DNA of 64,000 nt from Sphingomonas sp. CL5.1 (GCF_013344685.1 NZ_CP050137.1:2287001-2351000); one strand, 5' to 3'; shown: positions 52,135 to 62,704, counted from the first letter of the stretch. Numbers and translations: made by a program. Notes: a model not told the origin generated them from the sequence alone.

Positions 52135-52680
52135 ATGCTGACCATCGGCGACACCTTCCCCGCCATCACCGTTCCCGTCCAGCAGGGCACCAGCGCGCTG
52201 CCGGCCGGCGAGACGCTCGACCTCACCACTGCCTTTCCGGGCAAGTGGAAGGTGCTGTTCTACTGGCCGAAGGACTTCACCTTCGTTTGCCCGACCGAGA
52301 TCGTCGGCTACAGCCAGCTCAACGGCGACTTCGCGGATCGCGACGCGGTGCTGATCGGCGCCTCGACCGACACCGCCCATGTCCACCTCGCCTGGCGCAA
52401 GTCCGACCCCGATCTCGCGGCGGCCGACTTCCCGTGGATCGCCGACAACGGCGCGAAGCTGGCGGAGGCGCTCGGCATCCTCGATAAGAACGAGCATGTC
52501 GCCTATCGTGCCACCTTCATCGTCGATCCGGACAATGTGATCCAGGCGGTGCAGGTCAATGGCCTGAACGTCGGCCGCAACCCGGCCGAGACGCTGCGCG
52601 TGCTCGACGCGCTCCAGACGGACGAGCTGTGCCCGTGCAACTGGAACAAGGGCGACGACGTCCTGCAGGTCGCGGCGTAA
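52135..52680 (+). CDS. ahpC: Alkyl hydroperoxide reductase AhpC (peroxiredoxin, AhpD-linked type)
   Basis: 181 aa from the ATG at 52135 with AGGAGG upstream. The peroxidatic cysteine is C52 in FTFVCPTEI. The resolving end is unusual in having two cysteines, C166 and C168, in LCPCNW, as in the AhpC forms reduced by AhpD rather than AhpF. ahpD follows directly and there is no ahpF, which agrees. It reduces organic and hydrogen peroxides in the cytoplasm. Confidence 0.96.
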   Translation: MLTIGDTFPAITVPVQQGTSALPAGETLDLTTAFPGKWKVLFYWPKDFTFVCPTEIVGYSQLNGDFADRDAVLIGASTDTAHVHLAWRKSDPDLAAADFPWIADNGAKLAEALGILDKNEHVAYRATFIVDPDNVIQAVQVNGLNVGRNPAETLRVLDALQTDELCPCNWNKGDDVLQVAA

Positions 52681-52702
52681 ACCTCCCCGAACCTCGAACG
52701 AA

Positions 52703-52739
52703 GGGGGCGCGGGACCGGCCGGTTTCGCGCCCCCTTTTT
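52703..52739 (+). terminator. Rho-independent terminator/attenuator between ahpC and ahpD
   Basis: GGGGGCGCG (52703-52711) pairs perfectly with CGCGCCCCC (52726-52734) and is followed by TTTTT (52735-52739). Because ahpD lies 23 bp further on in the same direction, partial read-through would give more AhpC than AhpD. Confidence 0.8.
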
Positions 52740-52762
52740 CATGCCATAAGGAGACACCATCC

Positions 52763-53284
52763 ATGTCGCTCAAGGATTTCGCGGGCGCGCTGCCCGATTT
52801 CGCCAAGGATATCCGCCTCAACGTCGGCTCGCTGCTCAACGAGACGGTGCTGAACGACCAGCGCAAATACGGCACCCTGCTCGCCTGCGCGCACGGCACC
52901 GGCCACAAGCCGCTGGTGGACGCGACCGAGGCGGAAGTGGCCGACAAGCTCTCGCCCGAGGCCGCCAACGCGGCGCGCGCGGCGGCGGCGGTGATGGCGA
53001 TGAACAACGTCTATTATCGCTTCACGCACCTCGCCGGGAACGAGGAATATTCCAAGATGCCGGCCAAGCTGCGCATGAACGTGATCGGCGCGCCGGGAAT
53101 CGACAAGGTGGATTTCGAGCTGTTCAGCCTCGCCGTCAGCGCGATGAACGGCTGCGGCCGCTGCATCGACGCGCATGAGCAGGTGCTGAAGAACGCCGGC
53201 GTCACCGCCGAGTTGATCCAGACCGCGGTTCGCATCGGCGCGGTGATGAAGGCGGTCGCCACGGTCCACGCGGCCACCGCGTGA
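52763..53284 (+). CDS. ahpD: Alkylhydroperoxidase AhpD (AhpC reductant)
   Basis: 173 aa from an ATG with AAGGAG upstream. The carboxymuconolactone-decarboxylase fold carries the CxxC redox centre at C131 and C134 (NGCGRCIDAHE), with H138. AhpD passes electrons from dihydrolipoyl proteins to AhpC. Forms one unit with ahpC, separated by the terminator-like hairpin. Confidence 0.95.
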   Translation: MSLKDFAGALPDFAKDIRLNVGSLLNETVLNDQRKYGTLLACAHGTGHKPLVDATEAEVADKLSPEAANAARAAAAVMAMNNVYYRFTHLAGNEEYSKMPAKLRMNVIGAPGIDKVDFELFSLAVSAMNGCGRCIDAHEQVLKNAGVTAELIQTAVRIGAVMKAVATVHAATA

Positions 53285-53326
53285 CGCTCCGATCCGGCCG
53301 GTCGCCACGCGCGGCGGGCCGGATCG

Positions 53327-54094
53327 TCAATATCCCAGCGCGTGAAAGATGCCATAGGCGCTGGTGAGCGTCAGCACGATGCCGACCAGCACCAGCATCG
53401 CCCGCGTCGGAATCCGCTTCGCCATCACCGCGCCGAGCGGAGCGGCGGCGATCCCGCCGATCAGCAGCCCGATCGTCGCCGTCGCGAAATCGTGGACGCC
53501 CAGTTCGCTGATGAAGGTCGCGGAGACGGCGAGGGTCAGGAAGAACTCCACCGCGCTGACGGTGCCGACCACGCGGCGCGGCTCGACCCCCTGCACGAGC
53601 AGGTTCGACGTCACCACCGGCCCCCAGCCGCCACCCCCCGCGGCGTCGAGGAAACCGCCGATCAGCCCGAGCGGTTCGACGACCCTCGGCCGCGCGGCGC
53701 GGTGCCGGTGCGTCGCCGCGCGCGCCAGCAGATAGAGGCCGACCAGCACGAGATAGCCGAGCACGAACGGCTTCACCACGCTTGCATCGATGTTGCTCAG
53801 CAGCCACGCGCCGGTCACGCCGCCGATCAAGCCGGGGACGAGCAGCCGCACGAATAGCCGCCGGTCGATATTGCCGTGGAGCAGGTGGCTGATCCCCGAA
53901 ACGGCGGTGGTGAAGGTCTCGACGATATGGATGTTGGCCGACGCGCGCGCCGGCGCCATGCCCATCACCGCCACCAGCAAGGTGTTGCAGATGAGGCCGA
54001 ACGCCATGCCCAGCGCGCCGTCAACGATCTGCGCGGCGAAACCCACGAGGATGAAAGGCAACAGCGCGTCGGCCGTGGCAAGCGTAAGGTCCAA
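53327..54094 (-). CDS. TauE/SafE family sulfite/organosulfonate exporter-like permease
   Basis: 255 aa, with about eight membrane helices. FAAQIVDGALGMAFGLICNTLLVAVMG and GGFLDAAGGGGWGPVVTSNLL are the two repeats of the family. Members move sulfite, sulfoacetate or other anions across the inner membrane. It is divergent from cysE (156 bp), which supports a link to sulfur metabolism. Confidence 0.88.
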   Translation of the reverse strand: MDLTLATADALLPFILVGFAAQIVDGALGMAFGLICNTLLVAVMGMAPARASANIHIVETFTTAVSGISHLLHGNIDRRLFVRLLVPGLIGGVTGAWLLSNIDASVVKPFVLGYLVLVGLYLLARAATHRHRAARPRVVEPLGLIGGFLDAAGGGGWGPVVTSNLLVQGVEPRRVVGTVSAVEFFLTLAVSATFISELGVHDFATATIGLLIGGIAAAPLGAVMAKRIPTRAMLVLVGIVLTLTSAYGIFHALGY

Positions 54095-54250
54095 ACGATG
54101 ATCTCCCGTCCGGCCGCGATGATGTGATGGCGGCTCGTCAAGGGTAAACCCCGCCGGCCGCCGCGAGGTTGCGAACGGCGATGCGCGACGCCTGCTGGAA
54201 ATCGCATTGGCGAACGCCTAAATGCGGGTGCTTCTAGGGGAAGACACGCC

Positions 54251-54940
54251 ATGGCCGGATTGACGGCATATCTCGATTCGATCCGGGCGCGCGATCCGGC
54301 GCCCCATTCGCGGCTCGAAATCCTGCTTTATCCCGGTGTCTGGGCGCTGGCTTGGCATCGCATCGCGCACCGGCTCTACAAGTCGCGGTTTTATTTCCTC
54401 GCGCGGGCGGTGAACCATCTCTCGCGCTTCCTGACCGCGATCGACATCCATCCCGGCGCGACGATCGGGCACAATTTCTTCATCGACCATGGCTTCGTCG
54501 TGATCGGGGAGACGGCGGAGATCGGCGACAATGTGACGATCTACCAATGCGTCACGCTGGGCGGCACCAGCCCGGACAATGGCGTCGCGGGCAAGCGCCA
54601 CCCGACATTGCTCGACGGCTCGATCATCGGATCGGGCGCGCAGGTGCTCGGCCCGATCACCGTGGGGCAGGGCGCGCGGGTCGGCGCGAACGCGGTGGTG
54701 ACGCGCGACGTGCCGGCGGGCGCGGTGATGGTCGGCATCCCGGCGCGCGCCACGATGGTCGAGGGCGGGCAGGCGAACGAGCCGAAGTTCGTGCCTTACG
54801 GCACGCCGTGCAGCGAGATGTTCGACCCCGCGACACAGAAGGTGGAACTGCTGCGCTGCGAGCTTGAGACGATGCGCCGCCGGCTCGACGCGCTGATGGA
54901 GGAACAGGCCGGCTCCGATCGCGCGGCGACTCGCGCCTGA
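54251..54940 (+). CDS. cysE: Serine O-acetyltransferase
   Basis: 229 aa. It has the short N-terminal helical part ([24 protein letters not shown]) of the EpsC-type enzyme and the left-handed beta-helix with [18 protein letters not shown] and [26 protein letters not shown]. The catalytic Asp/His pair lies in FIDHG. It makes O-acetylserine for cysteine synthesis. The C-terminal tail (about 40 aa) is helical and extended. Overlaps the next start by one base. Confidence 0.94.
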   Translation: MAGLTAYLDSIRARDPAPHSRLEILLYPGVWALAWHRIAHRLYKSRFYFLARAVNHLSRFLTAIDIHPGATIGHNFFIDHGFVVIGETAEIGDNVTIYQCVTLGGTSPDNGVAGKRHPTLLDGSIIGSGAQVLGPITVGQGARVGANAVVTRDVPAGAVMVGIPARATMVEGGQANEPKFVPYGTPCSEMFDPATQKVELLRCELETMRRRLDALMEEQAGSDRAATRA

Positions 54941-55290
54941 TGGGGGTCGTCACCCCGTTCCCGCTCGCGCCGGGGCAGGGACGTCCCGGCCAGATCGGGT
55001 TCGACCGGCCGGAACTGATGCGCATCCTCGATCTTTACGGTCGGATGGTCGCGGCCGGGCATTGGCGCGACTATGCGATCGATCTCGGACGCGACGCGGC
55101 GGTCTTCGCCGCCTTCCGCCGCGCGGCGGAGCGCCCGGAATATCGCATCGAGAAACGCCCCGCGCTGCGCAACCGGCAGGGGATGTGGGCGCTGGTCAAC
55201 GAGGCGGGCGCCGTGCTGAGGCGCGGGCACGAGCTTGGCCCGGTGCTCGCCCCGGTCGAGCGGCGGCTGATGAAGCTGGTCGAGGGGTAA
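54940..55290 (+). CDS. DUF2794 protein
   Basis: 116 aa. The sequence contains IGFDRPELMRILDLYGRMVAAGHWRDYAID and AAERPEYRIEKRPALRNRQGMWALVNEAGAVLRRG, the defining blocks of DUF2794, a small alphaproteobacterial family without known function. Coupled to cysE by a one-base overlap. A hairpin follows the stop. Confidence 0.85.
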   Translation: MGVVTPFPLAPGQGRPGQIGFDRPELMRILDLYGRMVAAGHWRDYAIDLGRDAAVFAAFRRAAERPEYRIEKRPALRNRQGMWALVNEAGAVLRRGHELGPVLAPVERRLMKLVEG

Positions 55291-55298
55291 GGAAACGA

Positions 55299-55324
55299 AG
55301 CCCCCCTTTCGAGGGAGAGGGGCT
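55299..55324. terminator. Hairpin between convergent DUF2794 and SDR genes
   Basis: AGCCCC (55299-55304) pairs with GGGGCT (55319-55324); inside, CCCT-TTCG-AGGG forms a short stem with a stable UUCG loop. It lies in the 43-bp gap between two convergent stop codons, so it probably ends both transcripts. No U-run. Confidence 0.5.
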
Positions 55325-55333
55325 CGAAGCGTG

Positions 55334-56233
55334 TCAGCCGCCGGTCAGCTTCTGGCCGATCAACATCGATTGCGCCGCGCCGGAATCGGGCACGATCTCG
55401 CCCTTACGGTCGGTGATCTCGGCCCAGTGCTTCTGCACGCCTTCGGGCGACAGGTCTTCGCCCGTCAGCAGCACGCCCTGCGTCAGCGTGACGTAGCTCG
55501 CCTGCACCACGCCAGCGCCCGCGCCGAGGATCTGGTTGCTCGGCGCGTCCTCGCTGACGAGGAACAGCGCCGCCGGCACCACCTTGTCGGGGGAGAAGGC
55601 CTTGAACGCCTCGGCCGGGAACAAATCCTCGGTCATGCGCGTGCCCGCGACCGGGGCGATCGTGTTGACCTTGATATTGTTCTTGGCGCCTTCGAGGTAG
55701 AGCGTCTTGGTGAGGCCGGCGAGGCCGAGCTTCGCCGCGCCGTAATTCGCCTGGCCGAAATTGCCGAATAGGCCGGTGGACGAAGCGGTCATCAGTACGC
55801 GGCCGTAATTCTGCTCGCGGAACGTCTCCCAGCATGCCTTGGTGGCGTAGGCGGAGCCGATCAGGTGGACCTTGACGACGAACTCGAAGTCGGCCGGTTC
55901 CATCTTGGCGAAGGTCTTGTCGCGCAGCACGCCGGCATTGTTGATGAGGACGTGGATGCCGCCCCACTTCTCCTTGGCGCGGGCGACCATCTCGACCATC
56001 TGGTCATATTCGGTGACGCTGTGGCCGTTGGCCATCGCGGTGCCGCCGGCGGCCTCGATTTCCTCGACCACCTTCAGCGCGGCATCCGATGCGCCGGTGC
56101 CGGTGCGGTCGCCGCCGAGATCGTTCACCACGACCCTCGCGCCGCGGCGGGCGAGCTCCAGCGCATATTCGCGGCCCAGGCCGCCGCCGGCGCCGGTGAC
56201 GATCGCTACCCTGTCGTCGAAACGGATGGTCAT
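55334..56233 (-). CDS. Short-chain dehydrogenase, (3R)-hydroxyacyl-CoA dehydrogenase-like
   Basis: 299 aa from the ATG at 56233. The Rossmann fingerprint VTGAGGGLGREYALELARRGA is at residues 12-32, NNAG and the catalytic S-Y-K (SSTGLFGNFGQANYGAAKLG) follow. The sequence resembles the dehydrogenase part of peroxisomal multifunctional enzyme 2 (HSD17B4 type), acting on 3-hydroxyacyl-CoA; a substrate is not shown. It has a C-terminal extension of about 45 residues. Transcribed alone. Confidence 0.9.
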   Translation of the reverse strand: MTIRFDDRVAIVTGAGGGLGREYALELARRGARVVVNDLGGDRTGTGASDAALKVVEEIEAAGGTAMANGHSVTEYDQMVEMVARAKEKWGGIHVLINNAGVLRDKTFAKMEPADFEFVVKVHLIGSAYATKACWETFREQNYGRVLMTASSTGLFGNFGQANYGAAKLGLAGLTKTLYLEGAKNNIKVNTIAPVAGTRMTEDLFPAEAFKAFSPDKVVPAALFLVSEDAPSNQILGAGAGVVQASYVTLTQGVLLTGEDLSPEGVQKHWAEITDRKGEIVPDSGAAQSMLIGQKLTGG

Positions 56234-56317
56234 GGAAAAGGCGCTCCTTCGGTAGGAATGAAGCGCCTTCCCATACTCATCATTCAAACGGGCGCAACCG
56301 CCCGTGACGCCGCGCGC

Positions 56318-56701
56318 TTACTTCGGCGCGGTCGTTGTGGTGGTGGTCGTCGTCGTCGTGGTTTTCTTCACGGCCGCCCTGCGCACATGCTTCTTCGCAT
56401 GATGCGCCGGGGCCCTGTCGACATGACCGTCACCCGTGCCGGCCTGCACGCAGCCATCGAACTGGCCCTTCTTGCATACCGGATAGCTGTCCTTCGCCGG
56501 GGGCGGGGGGAAAGCGGTGTTCGGGTCCGGCGCCTGCTTGAAGATCACCTTCGAGCCGGGCTCCGGCGTGCCCTGGAGCGCGGGCGCGCTCGGTTGCAGG
56601 CCGCCGATCTGGGCGCTGCTGTCGGTCGCCGGCGGTGTCTGATCCTGCGCCATCGCAGGGGCGGCGAGCAGCGCCGCAGCCGCCAGAAGAATGGATTTCA
56701 T
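56318..56701 (-). CDS. Small secreted protein with a poly-threonine tract
   Basis: 127 aa from the ATG at 56701. A Sec signal peptide (KSILLAAAALLAAPAMA) is followed by a Pro/Gln-rich mature part, one cysteine pair (YPVCKKGQFDGCVQ), a His/Lys/Arg stretch and 11 threonines in a row just before the end (KKTTT...TTAPK). The disordered composition suggests a cell-surface or matrix protein. Function unknown. Confidence 0.65.
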   Translation of the reverse strand: MKSILLAAAALLAAPAMAQDQTPPATDSSAQIGGLQPSAPALQGTPEPGSKVIFKQAPDPNTAFPPPPAKDSYPVCKKGQFDGCVQAGTGDGHVDRAPAHHAKKHVRRAAVKKTTTTTTTTTTTAPK

Positions 56702-56815
56702 GCGAAAAACTCCTGTCAGGAAACGCACTTCGCGTCATGAATACGCCACCCGCCAACGCACGAAATCACGGTTGGCTCCGTCGTTTCGTTAGCGATTCAA
56801 AAAATGCGTGCTTTT

Positions 56816-57507
<692 letters not shown>

Positions 57508-57508
<1 letters not shown>

Positions 57509-58194
57509 CAGTTAATTACCTTCTCTCGATCGGCAAGCCGGGTGCCGGTGGCGGCGAAATAGACCATTTCGGCGACGTTGGTGGCGTGGTCGCCGATCCT
57601 CTCCAGGTTCTTGGCGACGAACAGCAGGTGCGCGACCTGGCTGATCGTGCGCGGATTCTCGACCATATAGGTGACGAGCGTGCGGAAGATGCTGTCGTAG
57701 AAATCGTCCAGCGCGTCGTCGCGGGCGCAGATCTCCCGCGCCGCATCGGCGTCGCGCGCGGCGAAGGCGTTGAGCACGTCGTGCACCATGCCCGACGCCA
57801 TCCGCGCCATCGCGGGCAGGGTGGAAATCGGCTCGATCCGGCTTTCGCCCTCGATCATCGGCACGCGCTTGGCGATGTTCTTGGCATAGTCGCCGATCCG
57901 CTCGACCACGCCGGCGATCTTGAGCGCGGCGACCACCTCGCGCAGGTCGTTCGCCATCGGCGCGCGCAGCGCGATGACGCGGACGGCGGTGCGCTCCACC
58001 TCCATCTCCAGCGCGTCGAGCGCCTTGTCGCCGTCACGCACGCGTCGCGCGAGATCGAGGTCACCGCGTTGCAGCGCCGTCATCGCGTCGGCGATCGCCT
58101 GCTCGGCAAGCCCGCCCATCTGGCCGATCAGCCCGCGAAGCTGGCCGATGTCCTGATCGAAGGCCTTGACGGTATGTTCCTGTCCGGTTGCCAT
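57508..58194 (-). CDS. phoU: Phosphate signalling protein PhoU
   Basis: 228 aa from the ATG at 58194. Two repeats of a three-helix PhoU motif are visible, with VVAALKIAGVVERIGDYAKNIAKR and LLFVAKNLERIGDHATNVAEM as matching metal-binding helices (E/D-x-x-x-D). It links PstSCAB to PhoR signalling and restrains uptake. Gap of 11 bp after pstB; overlaps phoB (ATGA). Confidence 0.95.
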
Positions 58195-58205
58195 CCGCGA
58201 TCCCT

Positions 58206-58976
58206 TCAGCCGTAGCGGCCGGTGATATAGTCCCGCGTGCGCTCCTCGCGCGGGTTGGTGAAGATGTCGGATGTGTCGCCATATTCGACGAGCCGGCCGA
58301 GATGGAAGAAAGCGGTCTTCTGGCTGACGCGCGCCGCCTGCTGCATGTTGTGGGTGACGATCACGATCGCGTAGCGGCCGCGCAATTCGTGGATCAGTTC
58401 CTCGATCCGCGCGGTGGCGATCGGATCGAGCGCGCTGCACGGCTCGTCCATCAGGATCACCTCGGGATCGACCGCGATGGCGCGGGCGATGCATAGCCGC
58501 TGCTGCTGGCCGCCCGAGAGCGTGGTGCCGGAATCGGCCAACCGGTCCTTCACCTCGCTCCATAGCCCGGCGCGGACGAGCGATTCCTCGACGATCCGGT
58601 CGAGATCGGCGCGTCCTCTGGCGAGGCCGTGGATGCGCGGGCCGTAAGCGACATTCTCGTAGATCGACTTGGGGAAGGGATTCGGCTTCTGGAACACCAT
58701 GCCGACGCGCGCGCGAAGCTGCACCACATCCATCTCGCGGGCGTAGATATCCTCGCCGTCCAGCCGGATATCGCCCGTCACCCGGGCGGCGGCCACCGTG
58801 TCGTTCATCCGGTTGAGCGTGCGCAGGAAGGTGGATTTGCCGCAGCCGGACGGGCCGATGAACGCCGTCACCTCCTCCTGCGGGATGTCGATCGAGACGT
58901 CCGAGATCGCCTGATGGTCGCCATAGAAGACGTCGATGTGCTCGGCGGTCATCTTGGGCGGCTTGTCGTCGCGCAT
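58206..58976 (-). CDS. pstB: Phosphate ABC transporter ATP-binding protein PstB
   Basis: 256 aa from the ATG at 58976. Walker [10 protein letters not shown] (41-49), Q-loop [11 protein letters not shown], signature LSGGQQQR, Walker B ILMDEP and the switch histidine VTHN are all intact. It drives phosphate import through PstA/PstC at the inner membrane. ATGA-coupled to pstA. Confidence 0.96.
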   Translation of the reverse strand: MRDDKPPKMTAEHIDVFYGDHQAISDVSIDIPQEEVTAFIGPSGCGKSTFLRTLNRMNDTVAAARVTGDIRLDGEDIYAREMDVVQLRARVGMVFQKPNPFPKSIYENVAYGPRIHGLARGRADLDRIVEESLVRAGLWSEVKDRLADSGTTLSGGQQQRLCIARAIAVDPEVILMDEPCSALDPIATARIEELIHELRGRYAIVIVTHNMQQAARVSQKTAFFHLGRLVEYGDTSDIFTNPREERTRDYITGRYG

Positions 58977-60235
58977 CACCAGCGGGTCTCGAACCTGTTG
59001 CGGAGGTAGATGGCGATGCCGTTCATCGCCAGCAACAGCACCAGCAGCACGACGATCGCGGCGGAGGTCTTCTCGACGAACCCGCGATTCACCTCGTCGG
59101 ACCACAGGAACACCTGCACCGGCAGCACCGTCGCCGGGTCGGTAAGCCGGTCCGGCGGGGCGGCGATGAAGGCGCGCATCCCGATCAGCAGCAGCGGCGC
59201 CGTCTCGCCCAGCGCGCGGGCGACGCCGATGATCGTGCCGGTGAGGATGCCGGGCAGCGCCAGCGGCAGGACGTGGTGGAACACCACCTGCACCGGCGAG
59301 GCGCCGATGCCCAGCGCCGCGTCGCGGATCGAGGGCGGCACCGCGCGGATCGCGTTGCGCCCGGCGATGACGATCACCGGCATGGTCATCAGCGCCAGCG
59401 TCAGCCCGCCGACGATCGCGGCCGAGCGCGGCAGCCCGAAGGTGCCGAGGAACACCGCGAGGCCGAGCAGCCCGAAGATGATCGAGGGCACCGCCGCGAG
59501 ATTGTTGATCGACACCTCAATCAGGCCTGTCCAGCGGTTGCGGAGGGCATATTCCTCCAGATAGAGCGCCGCCAGCACGCTGACCGGAAAGGCGAGCGCG
59601 ATGGTGACGAACGTCGTCATCAGCGATCCCTTGAGCGCGCCCCAGATGCCGACGCGCGTCGGATCGGTGGAATCGGCGGCGGTGAGGAAATCGCGGTTGA
59701 ACCCGCGTGACAATTGGCCGCCCAGCGCTCGGACGGTCGCTTCCGCCTCGGGCGTGCCGTCGCCTTTATAGGCGATGTCGATCGCGCTCGCGGCGGGCAC
59801 GTCCAGCGTCGTGCGTCGCAGGAGGAGCGTCGGATCGGCCTTCACCGCGTCGCGCACCCGTAGCCATGCGCCGTCCGAGAGCAGGGCCGCTCCGCCCAGC
59901 CTTGGCCATGCGGCATTGGCGGCGGCGTCCACCGCATCCTCCAGCCCGGCGCCGGCCAGCGCGCGATCGGCGTCGCGCCCCTTTAGGCGGGCAGGATCGA
60001 CCGCGAGCCTCGCGGCTCCGAGGTCCAGCGGCAGCGCGATGCGTGTCTCGGTGAAGCCGCCGACGCCGCGCGTCAGCATCGATCCGAGCAGGACCAGCAG
60101 GAACGCCGCCGACAGCGCGATCGCCGCCAGCCCGAGCAACCGGAAGCGGCGCTCCGCGCGATAGCGGCGCGCGATGCGGCGCTGCATCCGCTCACCCGAC
60201 CAGTCGGTCGGCGTCCGGGGCGGCGATTCACTCAT
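58976..60235 (-). CDS. pstA: Phosphate ABC transporter permease PstA, long form
   Basis: 419 aa, much longer than the E. coli protein (about 300). A first membrane helix ([22 protein letters not shown]) is followed by a periplasmic domain of about 140 residues, then the permease core with [16 protein letters not shown] and the EAA-like loop [16 protein letters not shown]. The extra N-terminal domain is DUF3333-like, common in alphaproteobacteria. Overlaps pstC by 8 bp. Confidence 0.93.
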   Translation of the reverse strand: MSESPPRTPTDWSGERMQRRIARRYRAERRFRLLGLAAIALSAAFLLVLLGSMLTRGVGGFTETRIALPLDLGAARLAVDPARLKGRDADRALAGAGLEDAVDAAANAAWPRLGGAALLSDGAWLRVRDAVKADPTLLLRRTTLDVPAASAIDIAYKGDGTPEAEATVRALGGQLSRGFNRDFLTAADSTDPTRVGIWGALKGSLMTTFVTIALAFPVSVLAALYLEEYALRNRWTGLIEVSINNLAAVPSIIFGLLGLAVFLGTFGLPRSAAIVGGLTLALMTMPVIVIAGRNAIRAVPPSIRDAALGIGASPVQVVFHHVLPLALPGILTGTIIGVARALGETAPLLLIGMRAFIAAPPDRLTDPATVLPVQVFLWSDEVNRGFVEKTSAAIVVLLVLLLAMNGIAIYLRNRFETRW

Positions 60236-61604
60236 AGGCTTCGCGATACCGTTTCACGATCATCAGCGCGACGATGTTGAAAAGCAGAGTGATGGCGAAC
60301 AGGGTGAGGCCCAGCGCGAAGGCGGCGAGCGTCTTGGCGCTTTCGAACTCCGCCTCGCCGGTCAGCAGGTCGACGATCTGCCTGGTGACGGTGGTGGCGC
60401 TGGCGAAGGGGTTGAGCGTCAGCGTCGCAACCCCGGAGGCGGCCATCACCACGATCATCGTCTCGCCAATTGCGCGGCTGGTCGCCAGCAGCACGCCGCC
60501 GACCACGCCCGGCAGCGCGGCGGGAAGCAGCACGCGGCGGATCGTCTCCGACGGCGTCGCGCCGAGCGCGAGGCTGCCGTCGCGCATCGCGGCGGGGACG
60601 GCGGCGAGCGAATCGTCGGCGAGCGAGGAAACGAACGGGATGATCATCACCCCCATCACCAGCCCCGCCGCCAGCGCGCTTTCCGACGAGGCGGAGGCGA
60701 TGCCGAGCGACACGCCGAGATTGCGCACCGCCGGCGCGACGGTGAGCGCGGCGAAATAGCCATAGACGATCGTCGGCACCCCGGCGAGGATCTCCAGCAT
60801 CGGCTTCATCCAGCGCCGCGTCGCCGGCCGGGCGTATTGCGTCAGGTAGATCGCGCTCATCAGGCCGAAAGGCACGGCGACGATCATCGCGATCACCGCG
60901 CCGATGAAGAAGGTGCCCCAGAACAGCGGCACCGCGCCGAGCGAGGCGCCCGGATCGCGCGGGTCGATCACCTGCGGCGACCAGTGCGTGCCGAACAGGA
61001 AATCGGTGACCGGCACGATCCTGAAGAAGCGCGCGCTTTCGATCAGCAGGCTGGCGACGATCCCCATCGTCGTCAGGATCGCGATCAGCGAGGCGGCGAG
61101 CAGCAGTCCCATCACCAGCCGCTCCACCTGCGTCCGCGCGGCGAAGCGCGGGGCGACGCGCAGGAAGGCGAAGCTGCCGCCGCCCAGCGCGAGCAATAGC
61201 GCGATCGCCGCCGCGATCAGGTCATGGCGTTTCTGCGCGACGGCATAGAAAGGCGCGAGCACGGCGGAAAGGGTGTGGAACGCGCCATAAGCGTGTCCGT
61301 GCGCCAGGTTGCGCGCTTCCGACAGGATCGCGGCGCGCTCCAGGCCGGGCGGGGGCAGGGCGCCCGCCGCCGGAGTGGCGAGCACCGCGTTGGTCACCAG
61401 CGCCGGGGAGACGAAGCGCCACACCAGCAGGAACAGCAGTGCCGGCGCCACCGTGCAGAGCGCGACGAACGCCGCGTGATGGCCGGGAAGCGAGCCGAAC
61501 CGCCCCGGCGTCGCCAGCCGGAAGCGGACCGCGCGGGCGCGTCCGGTGAGCCAGCCGACCGTGCCCAGCGCGAAGATCAGGAACAGGAGCGTCAGTGGCG
61601 ACAT
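60228..61604 (-). CDS. pstC: Phosphate ABC transporter permease PstC, long form
   Basis: 458 aa, with an N-terminal extension of about 150 residues containing three additional membrane segments (LTLLFLIFALGTVGWLTGR, AAFVALCTVAPALLFLLVW, LIAAAIALLLALGGG). The core has LLIESARFF, AGVPTIVYGYFAAL and the EAA-like loop RDGSLALGATPSETI. Four bases separate it from pstS. The extension is part of the matched long form with PstA. Confidence 0.93.
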   Translation of the reverse strand: MSPLTLLFLIFALGTVGWLTGRARAVRFRLATPGRFGSLPGHHAAFVALCTVAPALLFLLVWRFVSPALVTNAVLATPAAGALPPPGLERAAILSEARNLAHGHAYGAFHTLSAVLAPFYAVAQKRHDLIAAAIALLLALGGGSFAFLRVAPRFAARTQVERLVMGLLLAASLIAILTTMGIVASLLIESARFFRIVPVTDFLFGTHWSPQVIDPRDPGASLGAVPLFWGTFFIGAVIAMIVAVPFGLMSAIYLTQYARPATRRWMKPMLEILAGVPTIVYGYFAALTVAPAVRNLGVSLGIASASSESALAAGLVMGVMIIPFVSSLADDSLAAVPAAMRDGSLALGATPSETIRRVLLPAALPGVVGGVLLATSRAIGETMIVVMAASGVATLTLNPFASATTVTRQIVDLLTGEAEFESAKTLAAFALGLTLFAITLLFNIVALMIVKRYREAYE

Positions 61605-61608
61605 GGCG

Positions 61609-62658
61609 TCACTTCAATTCCCGCGAGTCGAGCAGCGTCTCGTTGCGGACGATCGCGGCCGAACGCGCCTGCACGGCGGCCAGCGAAGGGATCAGCCCGC
61701 GCCGCGCCAGCGCGCCGCCATCGCCCCACAGCAACGCATATTGCGCGAGGAACCGGCGCAGCCCCGGCACCGCGCCGAGATGCGCCTGCTTCACATAGAG
61801 GTAGAGCGGCCGCGCGCCCGGATAGCTGCCGTCCGCGATCGTCGCATGGCTCGGCGCGACCCCGCCAATCGGCAGGCCGACCACGGTGTCCGCGTTCTCC
61901 TCCAGATAGCTGAAGCCGAACACGCCGATCGCATCGGGGTCGGCGGCGAGCTTCTGGACGATCAGATTGTCGTTCTCGCCCGTGTCGATATAGGCGCCGT
62001 CCTCGCGGATGCGGTGGCAGCGCACCGCGAACGCGCCCGGATCGCGCGCGCGCAGCGTGGCGGCGGCCGGATCGACCTGCGCGCAGCCGCGCGCCAGGAT
62101 CAGCCCGGCCAGCGCGTCGCGCGTCCCGCTGGTCGCCGGCGGGCCATAGACGCGGATCGGTGTGGCGGGCAGCGCGGGGTTCACGTCGTGCCACGTCCGC
62201 GCGGCGTTCGGGCGGCCGCCCGGCGTCGCGGCGAGCGCGCGGTAGAGATCGGCCGGGGTCAGCGCCATCCGCGCGCCGCGCTTCGCTTCGGCGAGGACCA
62301 CGCCGTCGATGCCGATCTGGATTTCCAGCAGCCGCCCCGCGCCGTTACGCGCGCAGGCGTCATATTCCACCCGCCGCATGCGGCGCGAGGCGTCCTCGAT
62401 ATCGGGATGCGCCGCGCCGATCCCCGCGCAGAACAGCCTCATCCCCGCGCCCGTGCCGGTGGACTCGATCACCGGCGGCCTGGCGCCCGGCGTATTGACG
62501 AGGAACTGTTCCGCCACGATGGCGGTGAAGGGATAGACGGTGGAGGAGCCGACCGCCCGGATCTGCTCGCGTGTGCCTGCGCCGCCGCCCGCCGCCTGAT
62601 CGTGGCAGGCGGCGAGCGACAGCGATATGGCGACGAGCAGCGCGGCGCGGCGAATCAT
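61609..62658 (-). CDS. pstS: Phosphate-binding lipoprotein PstS
   Basis: 349 aa from the ATG at 62658, giving a lipoprotein signal (LLVAISLSLAAC, lipobox LAAC) instead of a cleaved soluble signal. AVGSSTVYPFTAIVAEQF and GTGAGMRLFCAG form the phosphate-binding loops, and GPPATSGTRD the second lobe. It captures phosphate in the periplasm. First gene of the pst operon, just downstream of phoR, with a Pho-box-like sequence ahead. Confidence 0.93.
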   Translation of the reverse strand: MIRRAALLVAISLSLAACHDQAAGGGAGTREQIRAVGSSTVYPFTAIVAEQFLVNTPGARPPVIESTGTGAGMRLFCAGIGAAHPDIEDASRRMRRVEYDACARNGAGRLLEIQIGIDGVVLAEAKRGARMALTPADLYRALAATPGGRPNAARTWHDVNPALPATPIRVYGPPATSGTRDALAGLILARGCAQVDPAAATLRARDPGAFAVRCHRIREDGAYIDTGENDNLIVQKLAADPDAIGVFGFSYLEENADTVVGLPIGGVAPSHATIADGSYPGARPLYLYVKQAHLGAVPGLRRFLAQYALLWGDGGALARRGLIPSLAAVQARSAAIVRNETLLDSRELK

Positions 62659-62704
62659 CAAAACCCCATACGCCTTCGATAGGCGGCGTTCGTTTCCGGT
62701 ACGC

